Source: Usitatibacter sp035624355 (GTDB taxonomy: Bacteria; Pseudomonadota; Gammaproteobacteria; Burkholderiales; Usitatibacteraceae). From it: a stretch of 64,000 nucleotides of DNA. The DNA lies in assembly GCA_035624355.1 (NCBI GenBank), contig DASPRQ010000085.1:23396-87395 (forward strand). The letters are read 5' to 3'. The notes beneath the pieces were generated by a model that was given only the letters and a program-made list of their open reading frames with translations, was not told the origin of the DNA and did not search any database. This document shows positions 16,539 to 25,361 of the stretch, in pieces (the first letter of the stretch is position 1; each line of letters opens with the position of its first letter). The position numbers and the translations under genes are program-made.

Positions 16539-17657
16539 TCATTCATCGTTCGTCTCGAAGCCCTGGAACTCGCCGCTGATCCAGGTCTCCTTGTCGCGCA
16601 TCACCGCCTGCGCCGGCAGCGTGTCCGTGGCGGTCGAGAGCCCCGGCACGCGCTTCACGGCGGTGCCGATCGCCATGAACTCGATCAGGCTGCCGATCTC
16701 GTGGATGTGCGTCTTGATGCCGACCACGTCGTCCGCCCCGATCGAGCTCGCTTCGCGGCGAATGATGTCGATCGCATGCTCGCGCGCGTCGTAGATGAGC
16801 GTCGTAAGGTCGGATATCTCGCCCTTGGCAAACGACTTGAGCGCCGCCTTGATACCCCCTACTACACCCAGCGAATAGACCGCGGTGCCCAGGACCAGCC
16901 GCATCGGCGCGTAGCCCATGCGCGTCATGTTCCAGGTCTCCTCGCAGGTGAGGTCGCTGGTGGCGCAGCTCTGCCCGAGGCCGCCAAGGGCGTCGTGGTG
17001 GGCGGCCGTGCCCGTCATGACCATTTCATGCAATCCCTGGAAGAGCTTGAGCTTCGTCACGATGCCGAGCACGCAATTGCCTCCCGCGGCCTTCGCCTCG
17101 GTCACGAGGCGGTCCAATGCGACGTGACGGGTCGCATTGAACACATCGCTGAATTCCTTGATCTCACCCCGGGCCATGCTCTTTAAGCCTCCGAGCAGCC
17201 CGCCCGTCACGCCGATCGAGTAGGCCACATTGCTGAACACGAAGTGCTTTGGAACGTAGCCCGCATCGAGCAGGCAATAAAGCTCCTGGCCGTCGCCGCT
17301 CGTGGAAAACTCGATCGTGCGCTGCTTGCCCGCCTCGTGATACAGGCAGCTCCCGACGGAGACGAATTCGATGTTGCCCTGGAAGTGGCGCAGGTCGCTG
17401 GTCATCCCCGAGATGCCAGCGGCCTGGTTCTCCTCGGCCTCGGCGACGATGCGCTTTTCCGCTTCGAGCCGTCCCGCGTGAATGATGGCGGTGACTTCGG
17501 CCACCTCGCCGCCCATCACGCCGCGGAAGCCGCTGCTCAGTCCCCCGATGAATCCCAGGGAATGGACGCTGTTGCCGATCACGATGTCGCCCGCCTTGTA
17601 GCCCTTCAATCCGAGGCAGAACATCTCGTTGCCCGACAACCCGGTCATCACGGCCAT
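16539..17657 (-). CDS. Protein of three tandem YbjQ (UPF0145) domains
   Basis: 372 residues built of three repeats about 114 residues apart, beginning near residues 19 (GYKAGDIVIGNSVHSLGFIGG), 133 (GYVPKHFVFSNVAYSIGVTGG) and 248 (GYAPMRLVLGTAVYSLGVVGG). Each continues with a helix and ends in a strand such as IEFVSVGSCL, HEMVMTGTAA or IEFMAIGTAV. The normal YbjQ protein is a single about 107-residue domain that assembles into a pentamer and is annotated as a putative heavy-metal-binding domain. A three-domain chain is unusual. A strong ribosome site (AGGGAGGT) precedes the ATG at 17655-17657. It looks less GC-rich than its neighbours and lies between two inverted copies of the same terminator. 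Function unknown. Confidence 0.8.
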   Translation of the reverse strand: MAVMTGLSGNEMFCLGLKGYKAGDIVIGNSVHSLGFIGGLSSGFRGVMGGEVAEVTAIIHAGRLEAEKRIVAEAEENQAAGISGMTSDLRHFQGNIEFVSVGSCLYHEAGKQRTIEFSTSGDGQELYCLLDAGYVPKHFVFSNVAYSIGVTGGLLGGLKSMARGEIKEFSDVFNATRHVALDRLVTEAKAAGGNCVLGIVTKLKLFQGLHEMVMTGTAAHHDALGGLGQSCATSDLTCEETWNMTRMGYAPMRLVLGTAVYSLGVVGGIKAALKSFAKGEISDLTTLIYDAREHAIDIIRREASSIGADDVVGIKTHIHEIGSLIEFMAIGTAVKRVPGLSTATDTLPAQAVMRDKETWISGEFQGFETNDE

Positions 17658-17777
17658 GCGACCTCCCTGGTGAGGTGGGTGGCGGAATATAGCAGAATCG
17701 AATGCCGCGGTTCATCTCGGTCCGCAGCCGAAACGAACATCCTTTTCGTAACGCAGCGCTTCCCTCGCCGCCAAACG

Positions 17778-17803
17778 AAAAAGCCCCGCATCGCGGGGCT
17801 TTC
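17778..17803 (-). terminator. Rho-independent terminator of the desaturase gene
   Basis: On the minus strand: stem AAAGCCCCGC / GCGGGGCTTT followed by TTTTTCGTTT, 45 nt after the desaturase stop. The core is identical, in opposite orientation, to the terminator at 16441-16470. Confidence 0.85.
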
Positions 17804-17807
17804 GTCT

Positions 17808-17832
17808 ATGGATTCCCGCCTTCGCGGGAGCG
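17808..17832. repeat. Small REP-like palindrome (GGATTCCCGCCTTCGCGGGA type)
   Basis: TCCCGC (17814-17819), loop CTTC, GCGGGA (17824-17829), preceded by ATGGAT. This resembles a short palindromic repeat scattered through many proteobacterial genomes. Only one copy was seen in the window, so its repeat nature is from general knowledge. Confidence 0.45.
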
Positions 17833-17847
17833 GCGCGCTAGGTGTAG

Positions 17848-19017
17848 CTAGGCGTAGCGGCGCAAGCGGTGCGAGAAGGCGACCAGCGGCTCGATGCCGG
17901 TCTTCTCGGCGCGCTCGCACCAGTCCTTGAGCTGGTGCACGAGCTGCTCGGTGGTAAGCGTCGAGCGCTCCCACAAGCGCACGAGCTCCTGGCGCATGCC
18001 GAGCGTCGTCTTGAGCGCCGGGCTCGATTCGACCACCAGGTTGATGGCCGCGCGATGCTTGGCGGGGACCACCGCCGCGTCGCGGTGCAGCCACTTGCGG
18101 ATCCCCACGAGCGGCGCGCAGTCGCCGCCCCGCTCCCGCAGCGCCGCGATCTCGAGCTCGGCGGCGCGCTTCACGGACTTCGCGTAGTTCATCATCACGT
18201 CGTAGCGGTGCATGATGACCGCCTGGAGCGTCTGCGCGTCCACCTCGAACTTGGAGGGGTCCAGCCTCACCTTCGGTGCGCGGCGGCGCACGGTGGCGAG
18301 CCCCAGCGCCTCGAGCAGGCGCACGTAGCCCCAGCCCAGGTCGACCTCGTACCAGCGCAGCGAGAACTTGGCCGAGGTGGGGTAGGCGTGGTGGTTGTTG
18401 TGCAGCTCCTCGCCGCCGATCCACACCGCCCAGGGGGCGATGTTGGTGCTGTCGTCGTCGGTCTGGAAGTTGCGGTAGCCGAAGTAGTGCCCCAGGCCGT
18501 TGATCACGCCGGCGGCCCAGAACGGGATCCAGGCCATCTGCACGCCGTAGATGATCGCGCCCGGGACCACGCCGAAGAGCGCGACGTCGGTCGCGGCGAG
18601 GAGCAGGATGCCGTACTTGTGCAGCGGCGTGTAGAGGTTGCGCTCCAGCCAGTCGTCCGGCGTGCCGTTGCCGTAGCGCGACAGGGTCTCGGGCTTGTGC
18701 GATTCCTTCACGTACAGGAACACGCCGCCGAAGAGCACGCGGTTGATGCCGTAGATGCGCGGGCTGTGCGGATCGTCCTCCGTCTCGCACTTGGCGTGGT
18801 GCTTGCGATGGATCGCGGCCCACTCCTTGGTGATCATCCCGGTGGTGAGCCAGAGCCAGAACCGGAAGAAGTGACTCACCGCAGGGTGCAGGTCCAGGGC
18901 GCTGTGCGCCTGGCAGCGGTGGAGGTAGATGGTGACGCCGGCGATGGTGATCTGGACGAGCACGAGGCCCGCGAGCACGTCGCCCCACCACGGTAGATTC
19001 AGGAGACCGCTGAACAT
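17848..19017 (-). CDS. Membrane acyl-lipid / acyl-CoA fatty-acid desaturase
   Basis: 389 residues. All three histidine boxes of delta-9-type desaturases are present: HRCQAH (about 33-38), HRKHH (about 70-74) and HNNHH (about 207-211). These bind the diiron centre, with hydrophobic pairs before and between. A basic, mostly helical C-terminal extension of about 120 residues follows the last box, common in proteobacterial DesA-like proteins. It introduces a double bond into membrane fatty acids using O2 and an electron donor not encoded nearby. Start ATG 19015-19017 with AAAAAGG upstream. Monocistronic by its own terminator. Confidence 0.92.
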   Translation of the reverse strand: MFSGLLNLPWWGDVLAGLVLVQITIAGVTIYLHRCQAHSALDLHPAVSHFFRFWLWLTTGMITKEWAAIHRKHHAKCETEDDPHSPRIYGINRVLFGGVFLYVKESHKPETLSRYGNGTPDDWLERNLYTPLHKYGILLLAATDVALFGVVPGAIIYGVQMAWIPFWAAGVINGLGHYFGYRNFQTDDDSTNIAPWAVWIGGEELHNNHHAYPTSAKFSLRWYEVDLGWGYVRLLEALGLATVRRRAPKVRLDPSKFEVDAQTLQAVIMHRYDVMMNYAKSVKRAAELEIAALRERGGDCAPLVGIRKWLHRDAAVVPAKHRAAINLVVESSPALKTTLGMRQELVRLWERSTLTTEQLVHQLKDWCERAEKTGIEPLVAFSHRLRRYA

Positions 19018-19123
19018 TCGATGAGCGCCTTTTTCACAGGATCCGTCCTCGGGATGGGACGTAGGTAGCGGCGGATTGTAACCCGGCGCGGGCCGCCCGG
19101 CGCGCCTCTTTTCTTGCGCAGGA

Positions 19124-20437
19124 TCAAGTCCTTGAAGCGCCGGGGCTTTCCCGCGTTTCCGCCGGGGGAATCAGACGCACATCGTGGCGGGGATAGGGAA
19201 TTTCAATCCCGTTCGCCCTGAAGGACTTGAGGACGTCGCGCAGGATGTCGCTCCTGAGGCTCGCGTCGCCCGCCTGCGGGTCGACGATCCAGACGCTCAG
19301 CTGCAGGTCCACGCCGCTCGCGCCGAGCTGCCGCACCCAGGCCGCGGGCGCGGGATCGGCGATGACGCGGGGCTGGCGCCGCGCCGCCTCGACGAGCAGC
19401 TCGCAGGCGCGGTCCACGTCGCTGTCGTAGGCGATGGTCACGAGGACCGCCACCAGGATCGCCGGGTCGCTGTAGGTGTGGTGGATGACCGTCTGGGTGA
19501 TGAGGGTCTCGTTGGGGATGATCGACTCGTTGCCGTCGAGCGACTTAAGGACCGTGTACCGCGCCCCGATCGCCTTCACCTGGCCGCGGCGCCCGTCGAC
19601 GGTGATCACGTCGCCGAGGCGCAGGCTCCGGTCGAGCAGCACGATGAACCCGCTCACGTAGTTGCTCGCGATCTTCTGCAGCCCGAAGGCGAGCCCGACG
19701 CCGAGCGCGCCGCCGAAGACCGAGAGCGCCGTGATGTCGATCCCCACCAGCGGCAGCGCGACGAGGATCGCGATCAGCAGGGCGCCCGCGCGTACGAGCT
19801 TCGCGATCACGATGCGCGTGGACATCTCCATCGTCTCCGCGCCGAGCACCCGGCTCTCGGTAATGCGCCCGAGCCAGAGCGCCACGGTGAGGGTGATGGC
19901 GAGCGCGGCGAGCCCCTGCAGCGCGATCCAGAGCGTGAGCCGCTGCCGGTCCTTGCCGAGGGTGAAGCCCACCTCGTTCAGCGCCTCGATCACGTCGGGC
20001 AGCAGCCCGCTCACGTGGAGCACCACGGCGATCCAGGCGATCCAGGCGACGACGCGCACGGCCGAGCGCAGGAACGCCCCCTCGGGGAGGATGTGCCGGA
20101 GCATGTACACGGCCGTGCGGATCACCACCAGCGCGAGCAGCAGCGACTTCACCACGTTGAGCAGCCTCACCGGCTGGTGGCGGGCGAGGAACGCCTCGGC
20201 GATTCCCACGAGGAGCAGCGCGAGCAGCGCGCCCGCGACGCGCTCGAAGCCGCCCTTGCCGAGCTTCAGGCGCGGCGCGGCGAGGACCACGCGATGCAGC
20301 GCTTGCGCGATGGCCCAGCCCAGCGCGAGGGAGGCGAGCACGGCGACGACCTGCACGAGCCATTGCGCCGGCGTGGCCGAGCGCGCCACCTGGCGCAGGA
20401 ATTCGACCGCCGGCGCCGGATCGAGGCTCAGGGCCAC
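19124..20437 (-). CDS. MscS-family mechanosensitive ion channel
   Basis: 437 residues. About six membrane helices in the first 260 residues, ending in the pore helix and beta-domain hallmark: GGALGVGLAFGLQKIASNYV, SGFIVLLDRSLRLGDVITVD and a C-terminal alpha/beta domain (DIRL-like strand near residue 420). The start is a GTG (20435-20437). Larger than E. coli MscS (286) because of extra N-terminal helices. It releases solutes on osmotic downshift. Flanking gaps of 106 and 162 nt carry no recognised gene. Confidence 0.9.
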   Translation of the reverse strand: MALSLDPAPAVEFLRQVARSATPAQWLVQVVAVLASLALGWAIAQALHRVVLAAPRLKLGKGGFERVAGALLALLLVGIAEAFLARHQPVRLLNVVKSLLLALVVIRTAVYMLRHILPEGAFLRSAVRVVAWIAWIAVVLHVSGLLPDVIEALNEVGFTLGKDRQRLTLWIALQGLAALAITLTVALWLGRITESRVLGAETMEMSTRIVIAKLVRAGALLIAILVALPLVGIDITALSVFGGALGVGLAFGLQKIASNYVSGFIVLLDRSLRLGDVITVDGRRGQVKAIGARYTVLKSLDGNESIIPNETLITQTVIHHTYSDPAILVAVLVTIAYDSDVDRACELLVEAARRQPRVIADPAPAAWVRQLGASGVDLQLSVWIVDPQAGDASLRSDILRDVLKSFRANGIEIPYPRHDVRLIPPAETRESPGASRT

Positions 20438-20599
20438 GGCACGGGCCGGCCGCCGGGCGACCGGGAGTGGGCGGGGAATCGGGTAGCGATCGCGCGGGGG
20501 CCGGACATCACGACGACGTTCTCCGCGGGGCTCGACGGGCGGAAGGGATGGAATTGTAGCCGTCCGCGACCCGCCGCGCGCCGAAGCGCCCGGCCCGCC

Positions 20600-21874
20600 T
20601 CACGGCTTCGCTTTCGCGGCCCCGCGCTCCATCACCGCGGCGAAGAACCCGTCCGTATCGTGCACGTGCGGATAGAGGCGGAGGTACTGTCCCGCGCCCG
20701 GGACCTTCACGCCCTGCCGCGCGAGGACCTCGCTCGCCGGCACGAGGCGGAAGTCCGGGTGCGCCGCGAGGAAGGCTTCCACGATGGCCTCGTTCTCCTC
20801 GGGCAGCAGGCTGCACGTCCCGTACACGAGCCTTCCCCCGGGCTTCAGGAGCGTGGCGGCCGCCGCGAGGATCGAGCGCTGCTTCGCGGTGAGCTCCGCG
20901 AGGCCTTCGGCGGTCTGGCGGAACTTGAGGTCCGGATTGCGCCGCAGGGTGCCCAGGCCCGTGCACGGCGCGTCGACGAGCACCCGGTCGATCTTGCCGC
21001 GCAGGCGCTTCACTTTCGCGTCGTTCTCGTTGGCGATGCGTTGCGGGAAGACGTTCGAGAGCCCCGAGCGCTTCAGGCGCGGGGCGAGCTGGTCGAGGCG
21101 TTTGTCCGAGACGTCGAAGGCGTACAGGCGCCCGGTCGAGGCCATGGCCGCGCCGAGCTGCAGCGTCTTGCCGCCGGCGCCCGCGCAGAAGTCCACCACC
21201 ATCTCGCCGCGCCGCGGCTCGACGAGCATGCCCAGGAGCTGGCTGCCCTCGTCCTGCACCTCGACCGCGCCGTCGAGGAACATCGGATGCTGGTTGAGGG
21301 CGGGCTTGCCGCGCAGGCGCACGCCGAGCGGGGAATAGCGGGTGGGCCTGGCCTCGAGGTGGTCGTACTCCAGCCGGTCGAGCACCGCCTGGCGCGGGGC
21401 CTTCAGGGCGTTCACGCGCAGGTCGAGGGGCGCGGGCTCCTGCAGGCCGCGCGCGAGCGCGAGGAGGGCCTCGTCGCCCATGGCGGGGCGCAGGCGCCCG
21501 ATCACCCAGTCGGGCAGGTCCGCGCGCAGCTCGAAGGGCAGCGCCTCGAGGTCGCGCGACTTGAGCTCGGCGAGCCAGGCCTTCTCGCCGCCGCGCAGGG
21601 CCGCGTCGAGCTGGGAAAGGCCCACGCCCTGCAGCTTCACGAGCGTGGCGAGCGCGATCTCGCGCGGGCTGGCGGCAGGCGTCACGTGCTCGAGGAGGCG
21701 ACGGCGGCGAAGCGCCGCGTACACGGTGTCCGCGACGAGCGCGCGGTCGCGTTGCCCGAGGCTCTTGTGCTCGCGGAAGAAGGTGCGCAGCTGCGCGTCG
21801 GCGGGGGCGCGCGCCGGCAGCACGACGGTGAGAGCGTCGACGATCGCCTCGAGCTGGCCCCTCGCGATCGCCAC
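20600..21874 (-). CDS. RsmB/NOP-type RNA (cytosine-5) methyltransferase
   Basis: 424 residues. N-terminal NusB-like helical region, then the SAM-binding methyltransferase domain with VVDFCAGAGGKTLQLGA (motif I), the catalytic Cys in VDAPCTGLGTLRRNPD (motif IV) and the release Cys in YGTCSLLPEEN (motif VI). Such enzymes methylate a cytosine in rRNA or tRNA; RsmB itself acts on 16S C967, but this is not certain here because beta-proteobacteria carry more than one paralogue. The start is GTG, close behind the DUF3108 stop (1 nt gap), so co-transcribed with it. Confidence 0.9.
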   Translation of the reverse strand: MAIARGQLEAIVDALTVVLPARAPADAQLRTFFREHKSLGQRDRALVADTVYAALRRRRLLEHVTPAASPREIALATLVKLQGVGLSQLDAALRGGEKAWLAELKSRDLEALPFELRADLPDWVIGRLRPAMGDEALLALARGLQEPAPLDLRVNALKAPRQAVLDRLEYDHLEARPTRYSPLGVRLRGKPALNQHPMFLDGAVEVQDEGSQLLGMLVEPRRGEMVVDFCAGAGGKTLQLGAAMASTGRLYAFDVSDKRLDQLAPRLKRSGLSNVFPQRIANENDAKVKRLRGKIDRVLVDAPCTGLGTLRRNPDLKFRQTAEGLAELTAKQRSILAAAATLLKPGGRLVYGTCSLLPEENEAIVEAFLAAHPDFRLVPASEVLARQGVKVPGAGQYLRLYPHVHDTDGFFAAVMERGAAKAKP

Positions 21875-21875
21875 C

Positions 21876-22931
21876 TCAGCGCTCCGCGATGCGCGTCGCG
21901 GACTGCTCCACCATGATGCCCATCTTCGCGACCGGGTAGCGCAGCCTGACGGGCAGGTAGTGCTGGTCGATGCCGAGCCAGACGTCCACCGGCTTGCCGT
22001 CGTCGGGATCGATGTGGCGCAGGTGCAGGGTGCGGACGCGGCCCATGGGAATCTGGATCTCCTCGACGCCGAGGACCGAGAGGTGGAAGTCGTAGAGCTT
22101 GCGCTGCGTGAAGACGCGCAGCGTCAGGGTCTGCCCGGGCTCGCGCGGCGGGAGGTGGGCGAGCTGGAAGATCATCGTGAGCCAGTCCACGGTGTCGTCG
22201 GTGAGCGGCACGACCTTGCGGTTGCCGGGGCCGCGGTCGAAGGTGACCGTGTGCCGGAGCCAGTCGAACTCCAGCCCCTCTTCCTGGTGGCCGGGGCGCT
22301 GCTCGACGAAGCGCTCGGGCCGCAGGCCCGCCGAGGTGACCGTGCCCTCGCTCTCCTGCACCATCGCGCCCTGGACGAACAGGCGGAAGATGCCCTGCGC
22401 CTCGCCGTCACCCGTGATGCGGTAGCCGTCGCCGTCGCGGACCCAGTGGTAGGCCGCGTGCGCCTCGATGGGGCCGGAGGTGAGGCGGTAGTCGATCGTG
22501 AGGCGCGCGGGCAGGCCTTCCATCGGGAAGGTCGCCGTTTCGCCCGACGGCTGCGCGCGCGGGGCGAGCCACGGAATGACGGGCTCCGCGACCGCGATGA
22601 CCTTGTTCTTCGGCGGCTCGGGTGACGGCGGCGGGACCGCGGGCAGCTCGGAGGAGGGCGTGGCCGAAGCGAGGACCTGCGGGGCGGGAGCCGGCGGCGC
22701 TTCCTGCGGCGGCGGCGGCGGGCGCGGCTTCGCGACGGGCTTCGGCGGGGCGGGTTTCGGGGCGGGCGGCAGCGGCTCGAGCCGCGCGGTCAGGACCGTA
22801 TCCCTGCCGGTATCGATGGGCTCGGCCGGACCGGGCAGGCCTACGAAGAGCGCCGCGTGCAGCACCGCCGAGACCACCACGGCGAGCGCCACCAGCCGGT
22901 AGCGCGAGAGGGTCCGCCCGGCGCGCCCCAT
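21876..22931 (-). CDS. DUF3108 protein with TonB-like membrane anchor and proline-rich linker
   Basis: 351 residues. One N-terminal membrane helix (about 12-30), then a long Pro/Lys/Ala linker (about 48-105; PPKPVAKPRPPPPPQ) like the periplasm-spanning arm of TonB, then a DUF3108 domain (about 130-350) with LTIDYRLTSGP and WLTMIFQLAHLP. DUF3108 proteins are periplasmic and of unknown function. Directly downstream of a second DUF3108 gene (7 nt gap). The linker could let the domain reach across the periplasm while anchored in the inner membrane; that is inference. Confidence 0.8.
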   Translation of the reverse strand: MGRAGRTLSRYRLVALAVVVSAVLHAALFVGLPGPAEPIDTGRDTVLTARLEPLPPAPKPAPPKPVAKPRPPPPPQEAPPAPAPQVLASATPSSELPAVPPPSPEPPKNKVIAVAEPVIPWLAPRAQPSGETATFPMEGLPARLTIDYRLTSGPIEAHAAYHWVRDGDGYRITGDGEAQGIFRLFVQGAMVQESEGTVTSAGLRPERFVEQRPGHQEEGLEFDWLRHTVTFDRGPGNRKVVPLTDDTVDWLTMIFQLAHLPPREPGQTLTLRVFTQRKLYDFHLSVLGVEEIQIPMGRVRTLHLRHIDPDDGKPVDVWLGIDQHYLPVRLRYPVAKMGIMVEQSATRIAER

Positions 22932-22938
22932 GGGCCGC

Positions 22939-23634
22939 TCAATGGGTCGCGAGGCCGATGAGGATCTGCTCGACGCGCAGGCCCTTCGGATCTTCGAACA
23001 CGACGCGCACGGGGAAGTTGAACCGGTCCCTGGCGAGCCAGACCTGGGCCTTGGCTTCGTGGGGGCCGGAGGTCACGCGCTCGTAGTGCAGCGTGTCGAA
23101 CTCCCCGGCCGGGGTGGCGACCGGCTCCTCGCCCACGAAGCGGTAGGTGTAGAGCTCCACCTTGCGCCCGTTCGACATGGGCATCGTCACCGTGGCATCC
23201 CCGGGCGCGAGGTTCATGAACTGGTACATGACCGAGATGCGGTCCTGGGTTCGCGCGGGCAGCGGCACCTCCGAGGTGCGGCCTTCGGAGTCGGAGCGCA
23301 TCAGGCCGTCCGCCCAGTCGAAGCGGGCGTGGATCGCTCCCTTCGCGGTGCTCGCGCGGCGCTGGGCGAACTCGAGCGGCTGCAGGCCCGCGGCGTCGAC
23401 CCGCCCGGAGCTCTGCAGCGTGATCTGGTCGTCGAAGAAGAGCTTGAGCGGCCCCTCGGCGCGGGCGACGCTGCGGATGGCGTAGGTGTCGCCGCGGCGC
23501 GAGTAGGTCTCGGAGACGTGGCCGATGGTGAGCCCCGTGTAGGTGAGCCGGTATTCGGCGGCGATGTCGCTCGGCGCGGCGAACGCCGCGCGGCTCGCGA
23601 GCAGGGCGGCGAAGAAGGCGACGGCAGTCCTCAT
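22939..23634 (-). CDS. Secreted DUF3108 protein
   Basis: 231 residues with a cleavable signal peptide (AVAFFAALLASRAAFA) and a DUF3108 domain: AEYRLTYTGLTIGHVSETY, DRISVMYQFMNLAPGD and VWLARDRFNFPVRVVFED. The ATG at 23632-23634 overlaps the purN stop by 4 nt, which fixes the start over an in-frame ATG nine codons upstream. Its fold and segment order match the neighbour at 21876, so the two are likely ancient duplicates. Possible lipid or polysaccharide binding in the periplasm is a guess. Confidence 0.82.
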   Translation of the reverse strand: MRTAVAFFAALLASRAAFAAPSDIAAEYRLTYTGLTIGHVSETYSRRGDTYAIRSVARAEGPLKLFFDDQITLQSSGRVDAAGLQPLEFAQRRASTAKGAIHARFDWADGLMRSDSEGRTSEVPLPARTQDRISVMYQFMNLAPGDATVTMPMSNGRKVELYTYRFVGEEPVATPAGEFDTLHYERVTSGPHEAKAQVWLARDRFNFPVRVVFEDPKGLRVEQILIGLATH

Positions 23635-24272
23635 TCGATATTCCGTGGCGAAACCATCCAATCGGTTGAAACGCCCGAGCGCCGTACCTGGACGACACCG
23701 CCCGGGGCGAATTCGATGCGGTCCTCGACGAGCCAGCGCACCGCCTGCGGGTAGATCCGGTGCTCGACCGCGAGCACGCGCGCCGCGAGGCTCTCCTCGG
23801 TGTCCCCCGCGAGCACCGGGACCGCGCCCTGGACCACGATGGGACCATTGTCGAGCGCGGCGGTCACGTAGTGCACGGTGGCCCCGTGGAGCTTCACGCC
23901 CGCCTCGAGCGCCCGCCGGTGCGTGTGCAGCCCGGGAAACGCCGGAAGGAGCGACGGATGGATGTTCAGCATGCGCCGCTCGAAGCGCCGCACGAATCCC
24001 TCGCCCAGGACGCGCATGAACCCCGCCATCAAAATTATGTCGGGCCGCAGGGCCTCGATTTCAAGGGCGAGCTTCCCGTCGAACGCCTCCCGGGTCCCGT
24101 GGGCGCGATGGTCGACGACGCGGGTGGGGATGCCCCGTCCGGCCGCCCAGGCGAGCCCCGCGGCCTCCGGGCGGTTCGACACCACGGCGCGCACCTCGAG
24201 GCCGGTCTTGGCCTCGACGATCGCGCGCATGTTGCTCCCGCGGCCGGAGATCAGGATGACGGCCGACTTCAC
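23631..24272 (-). CDS. purN: Phosphoribosylglycinamide formyltransferase (GART)
   Basis: 213 residues. It transfers the formyl group of 10-formyl-THF to GAR, step 3 of purine synthesis. Signature: AVILISGRGSNMRAIVEA at the start, active-site NIHPSLLPAFPG with the catalytic His (near residue 107), and the Asp in the loop region VTAALDNGPIVVQ. The start is GTG, 7 nt after the purM stop, so the two form an operon. Confidence 0.95.
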   Translation of the reverse strand: MKSAVILISGRGSNMRAIVEAKTGLEVRAVVSNRPEAAGLAWAAGRGIPTRVVDHRAHGTREAFDGKLALEIEALRPDIILMAGFMRVLGEGFVRRFERRMLNIHPSLLPAFPGLHTHRRALEAGVKLHGATVHYVTAALDNGPIVVQGAVPVLAGDTEESLAARVLAVEHRIYPQAVRWLVEDRIEFAPGGVVQVRRSGVSTDWMVSPRNIE

Positions 24273-24279
24273 CGCGCCG

Positions 24280-25320
24280 TCAGACGACGAGGGCCTGCGG
24301 CGCGCCGGGCGCGCGCTCGACGATGGAGCCGATCTCGAACGCTTCCACGCCGGAGGCCGCGAAAGTCTCCAGCGCCGCCTTCACGTCGCCGCGCGCGACG
24401 ACCGCCGCCATGCCGATGCCGCAGTTGAACGTGCGGCGCATCTCGGTCTCCTCGATCCGGCCCTGGCGCTGCAGCCAGTCGAAGATCGCCGGGCGCGGCC
24501 AGCGCGCCGACTCCAGGCGGGCGCACGCGCCCTGCGGCAGCATCCGCGGGACGTTCTCCGTGAGACCCCCGCCGGTGATGTGCGCGAGGCCCTTGATCGG
24601 CACGCGCTCGAGCGCCGCGAGCACGGGCTTCACGTAGATGCGCGTGGGCTCGAGCAGCGCCTGCCCGAGGGTGCGTTCCTCGTCGAAGCGCTCGTAGAGG
24701 TCCGCGCCGCTCACCGCGATCACCTTGCGCACGAGCGAGTAGCCGTTCGAGTGGGGGCCGCTCGAGGGGAGCCCGATCACGGCGTCGCCCGCCACGATGC
24801 CCGAGCCGTCGATGATGCGCGACTTCTCCACGAGGCCCACGGCGAACCCCGCGAGGTCGTACTCGTTCGGGTCGTACATGCCGGGCATCTCGGCCGTCTC
24901 GCCGCCGATGAGCGCGCAGCCCGCAGCCTCGCAGCCCGCGGCGATGCCCTTCACGACGGCCTCGGCCACCGCCACGTCGAGCTTGCCGCACGCGAAGTAG
25001 TCGAGGAAGAAGATCGGCTCCGCGCCCGAGACGAGGATGTCGTTCACGCTCATCGCCACGAGGTCGATGCCGACCGTGTCGTGCTTCTTCATGCGGAAGG
25101 CGAGCTTGAGCTTCGTGCCCACGCCGTCGGTGCCCGAAACCATGACCGGCTCGCGGTACTTCTTCGACACCTCGACCAGCGCCCCGAAGCCGCCGATGCC
25201 GCCCAGCACCTCGGGGCGGAGCGTCCGCTTCGCGAACGGCTTGATGCGCTCGACGAGCTCGTCGCCCGCGTCGATGTCGACGCCGGCGTCGCGATAGGTG
25301 AGGGGGCTCTGGGCGCTCAT
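24280..25320 (-). CDS. purM: Phosphoribosylformylglycinamidine cyclo-ligase (AIR synthetase)
   Basis: 346 residues, full-length AIR synthetase, step 5 of purine synthesis (FGAM + ATP to AIR). Motifs: TYRDAGVDIDAGDELVERIK at the N-terminus, VSGTDGVGTKLKLAF, VALIGGETAEMPG-like (ALIGGETAEMPGMY) and HITGGGLTENVPR. Start ATG 25318-25320. Followed by purN. Confidence 0.96.
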   Translation of the reverse strand: MSAQSPLTYRDAGVDIDAGDELVERIKPFAKRTLRPEVLGGIGGFGALVEVSKKYREPVMVSGTDGVGTKLKLAFRMKKHDTVGIDLVAMSVNDILVSGAEPIFFLDYFACGKLDVAVAEAVVKGIAAGCEAAGCALIGGETAEMPGMYDPNEYDLAGFAVGLVEKSRIIDGSGIVAGDAVIGLPSSGPHSNGYSLVRKVIAVSGADLYERFDEERTLGQALLEPTRIYVKPVLAALERVPIKGLAHITGGGLTENVPRMLPQGACARLESARWPRPAIFDWLQRQGRIEETEMRRTFNCGIGMAAVVARGDVKAALETFAASGVEAFEIGSIVERAPGAPQALVV

Positions 25321-25361
25321 GGCCGATCCGGTCGACCGGAAAGCGGAATTCTAGCGGATTC

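Noticed and set aside
20438..20599. Possible small gene between MscS and RsmB-type genes
   Set aside because: 162 nt of G/C-rich DNA without a convincing frame, promoter or terminator.
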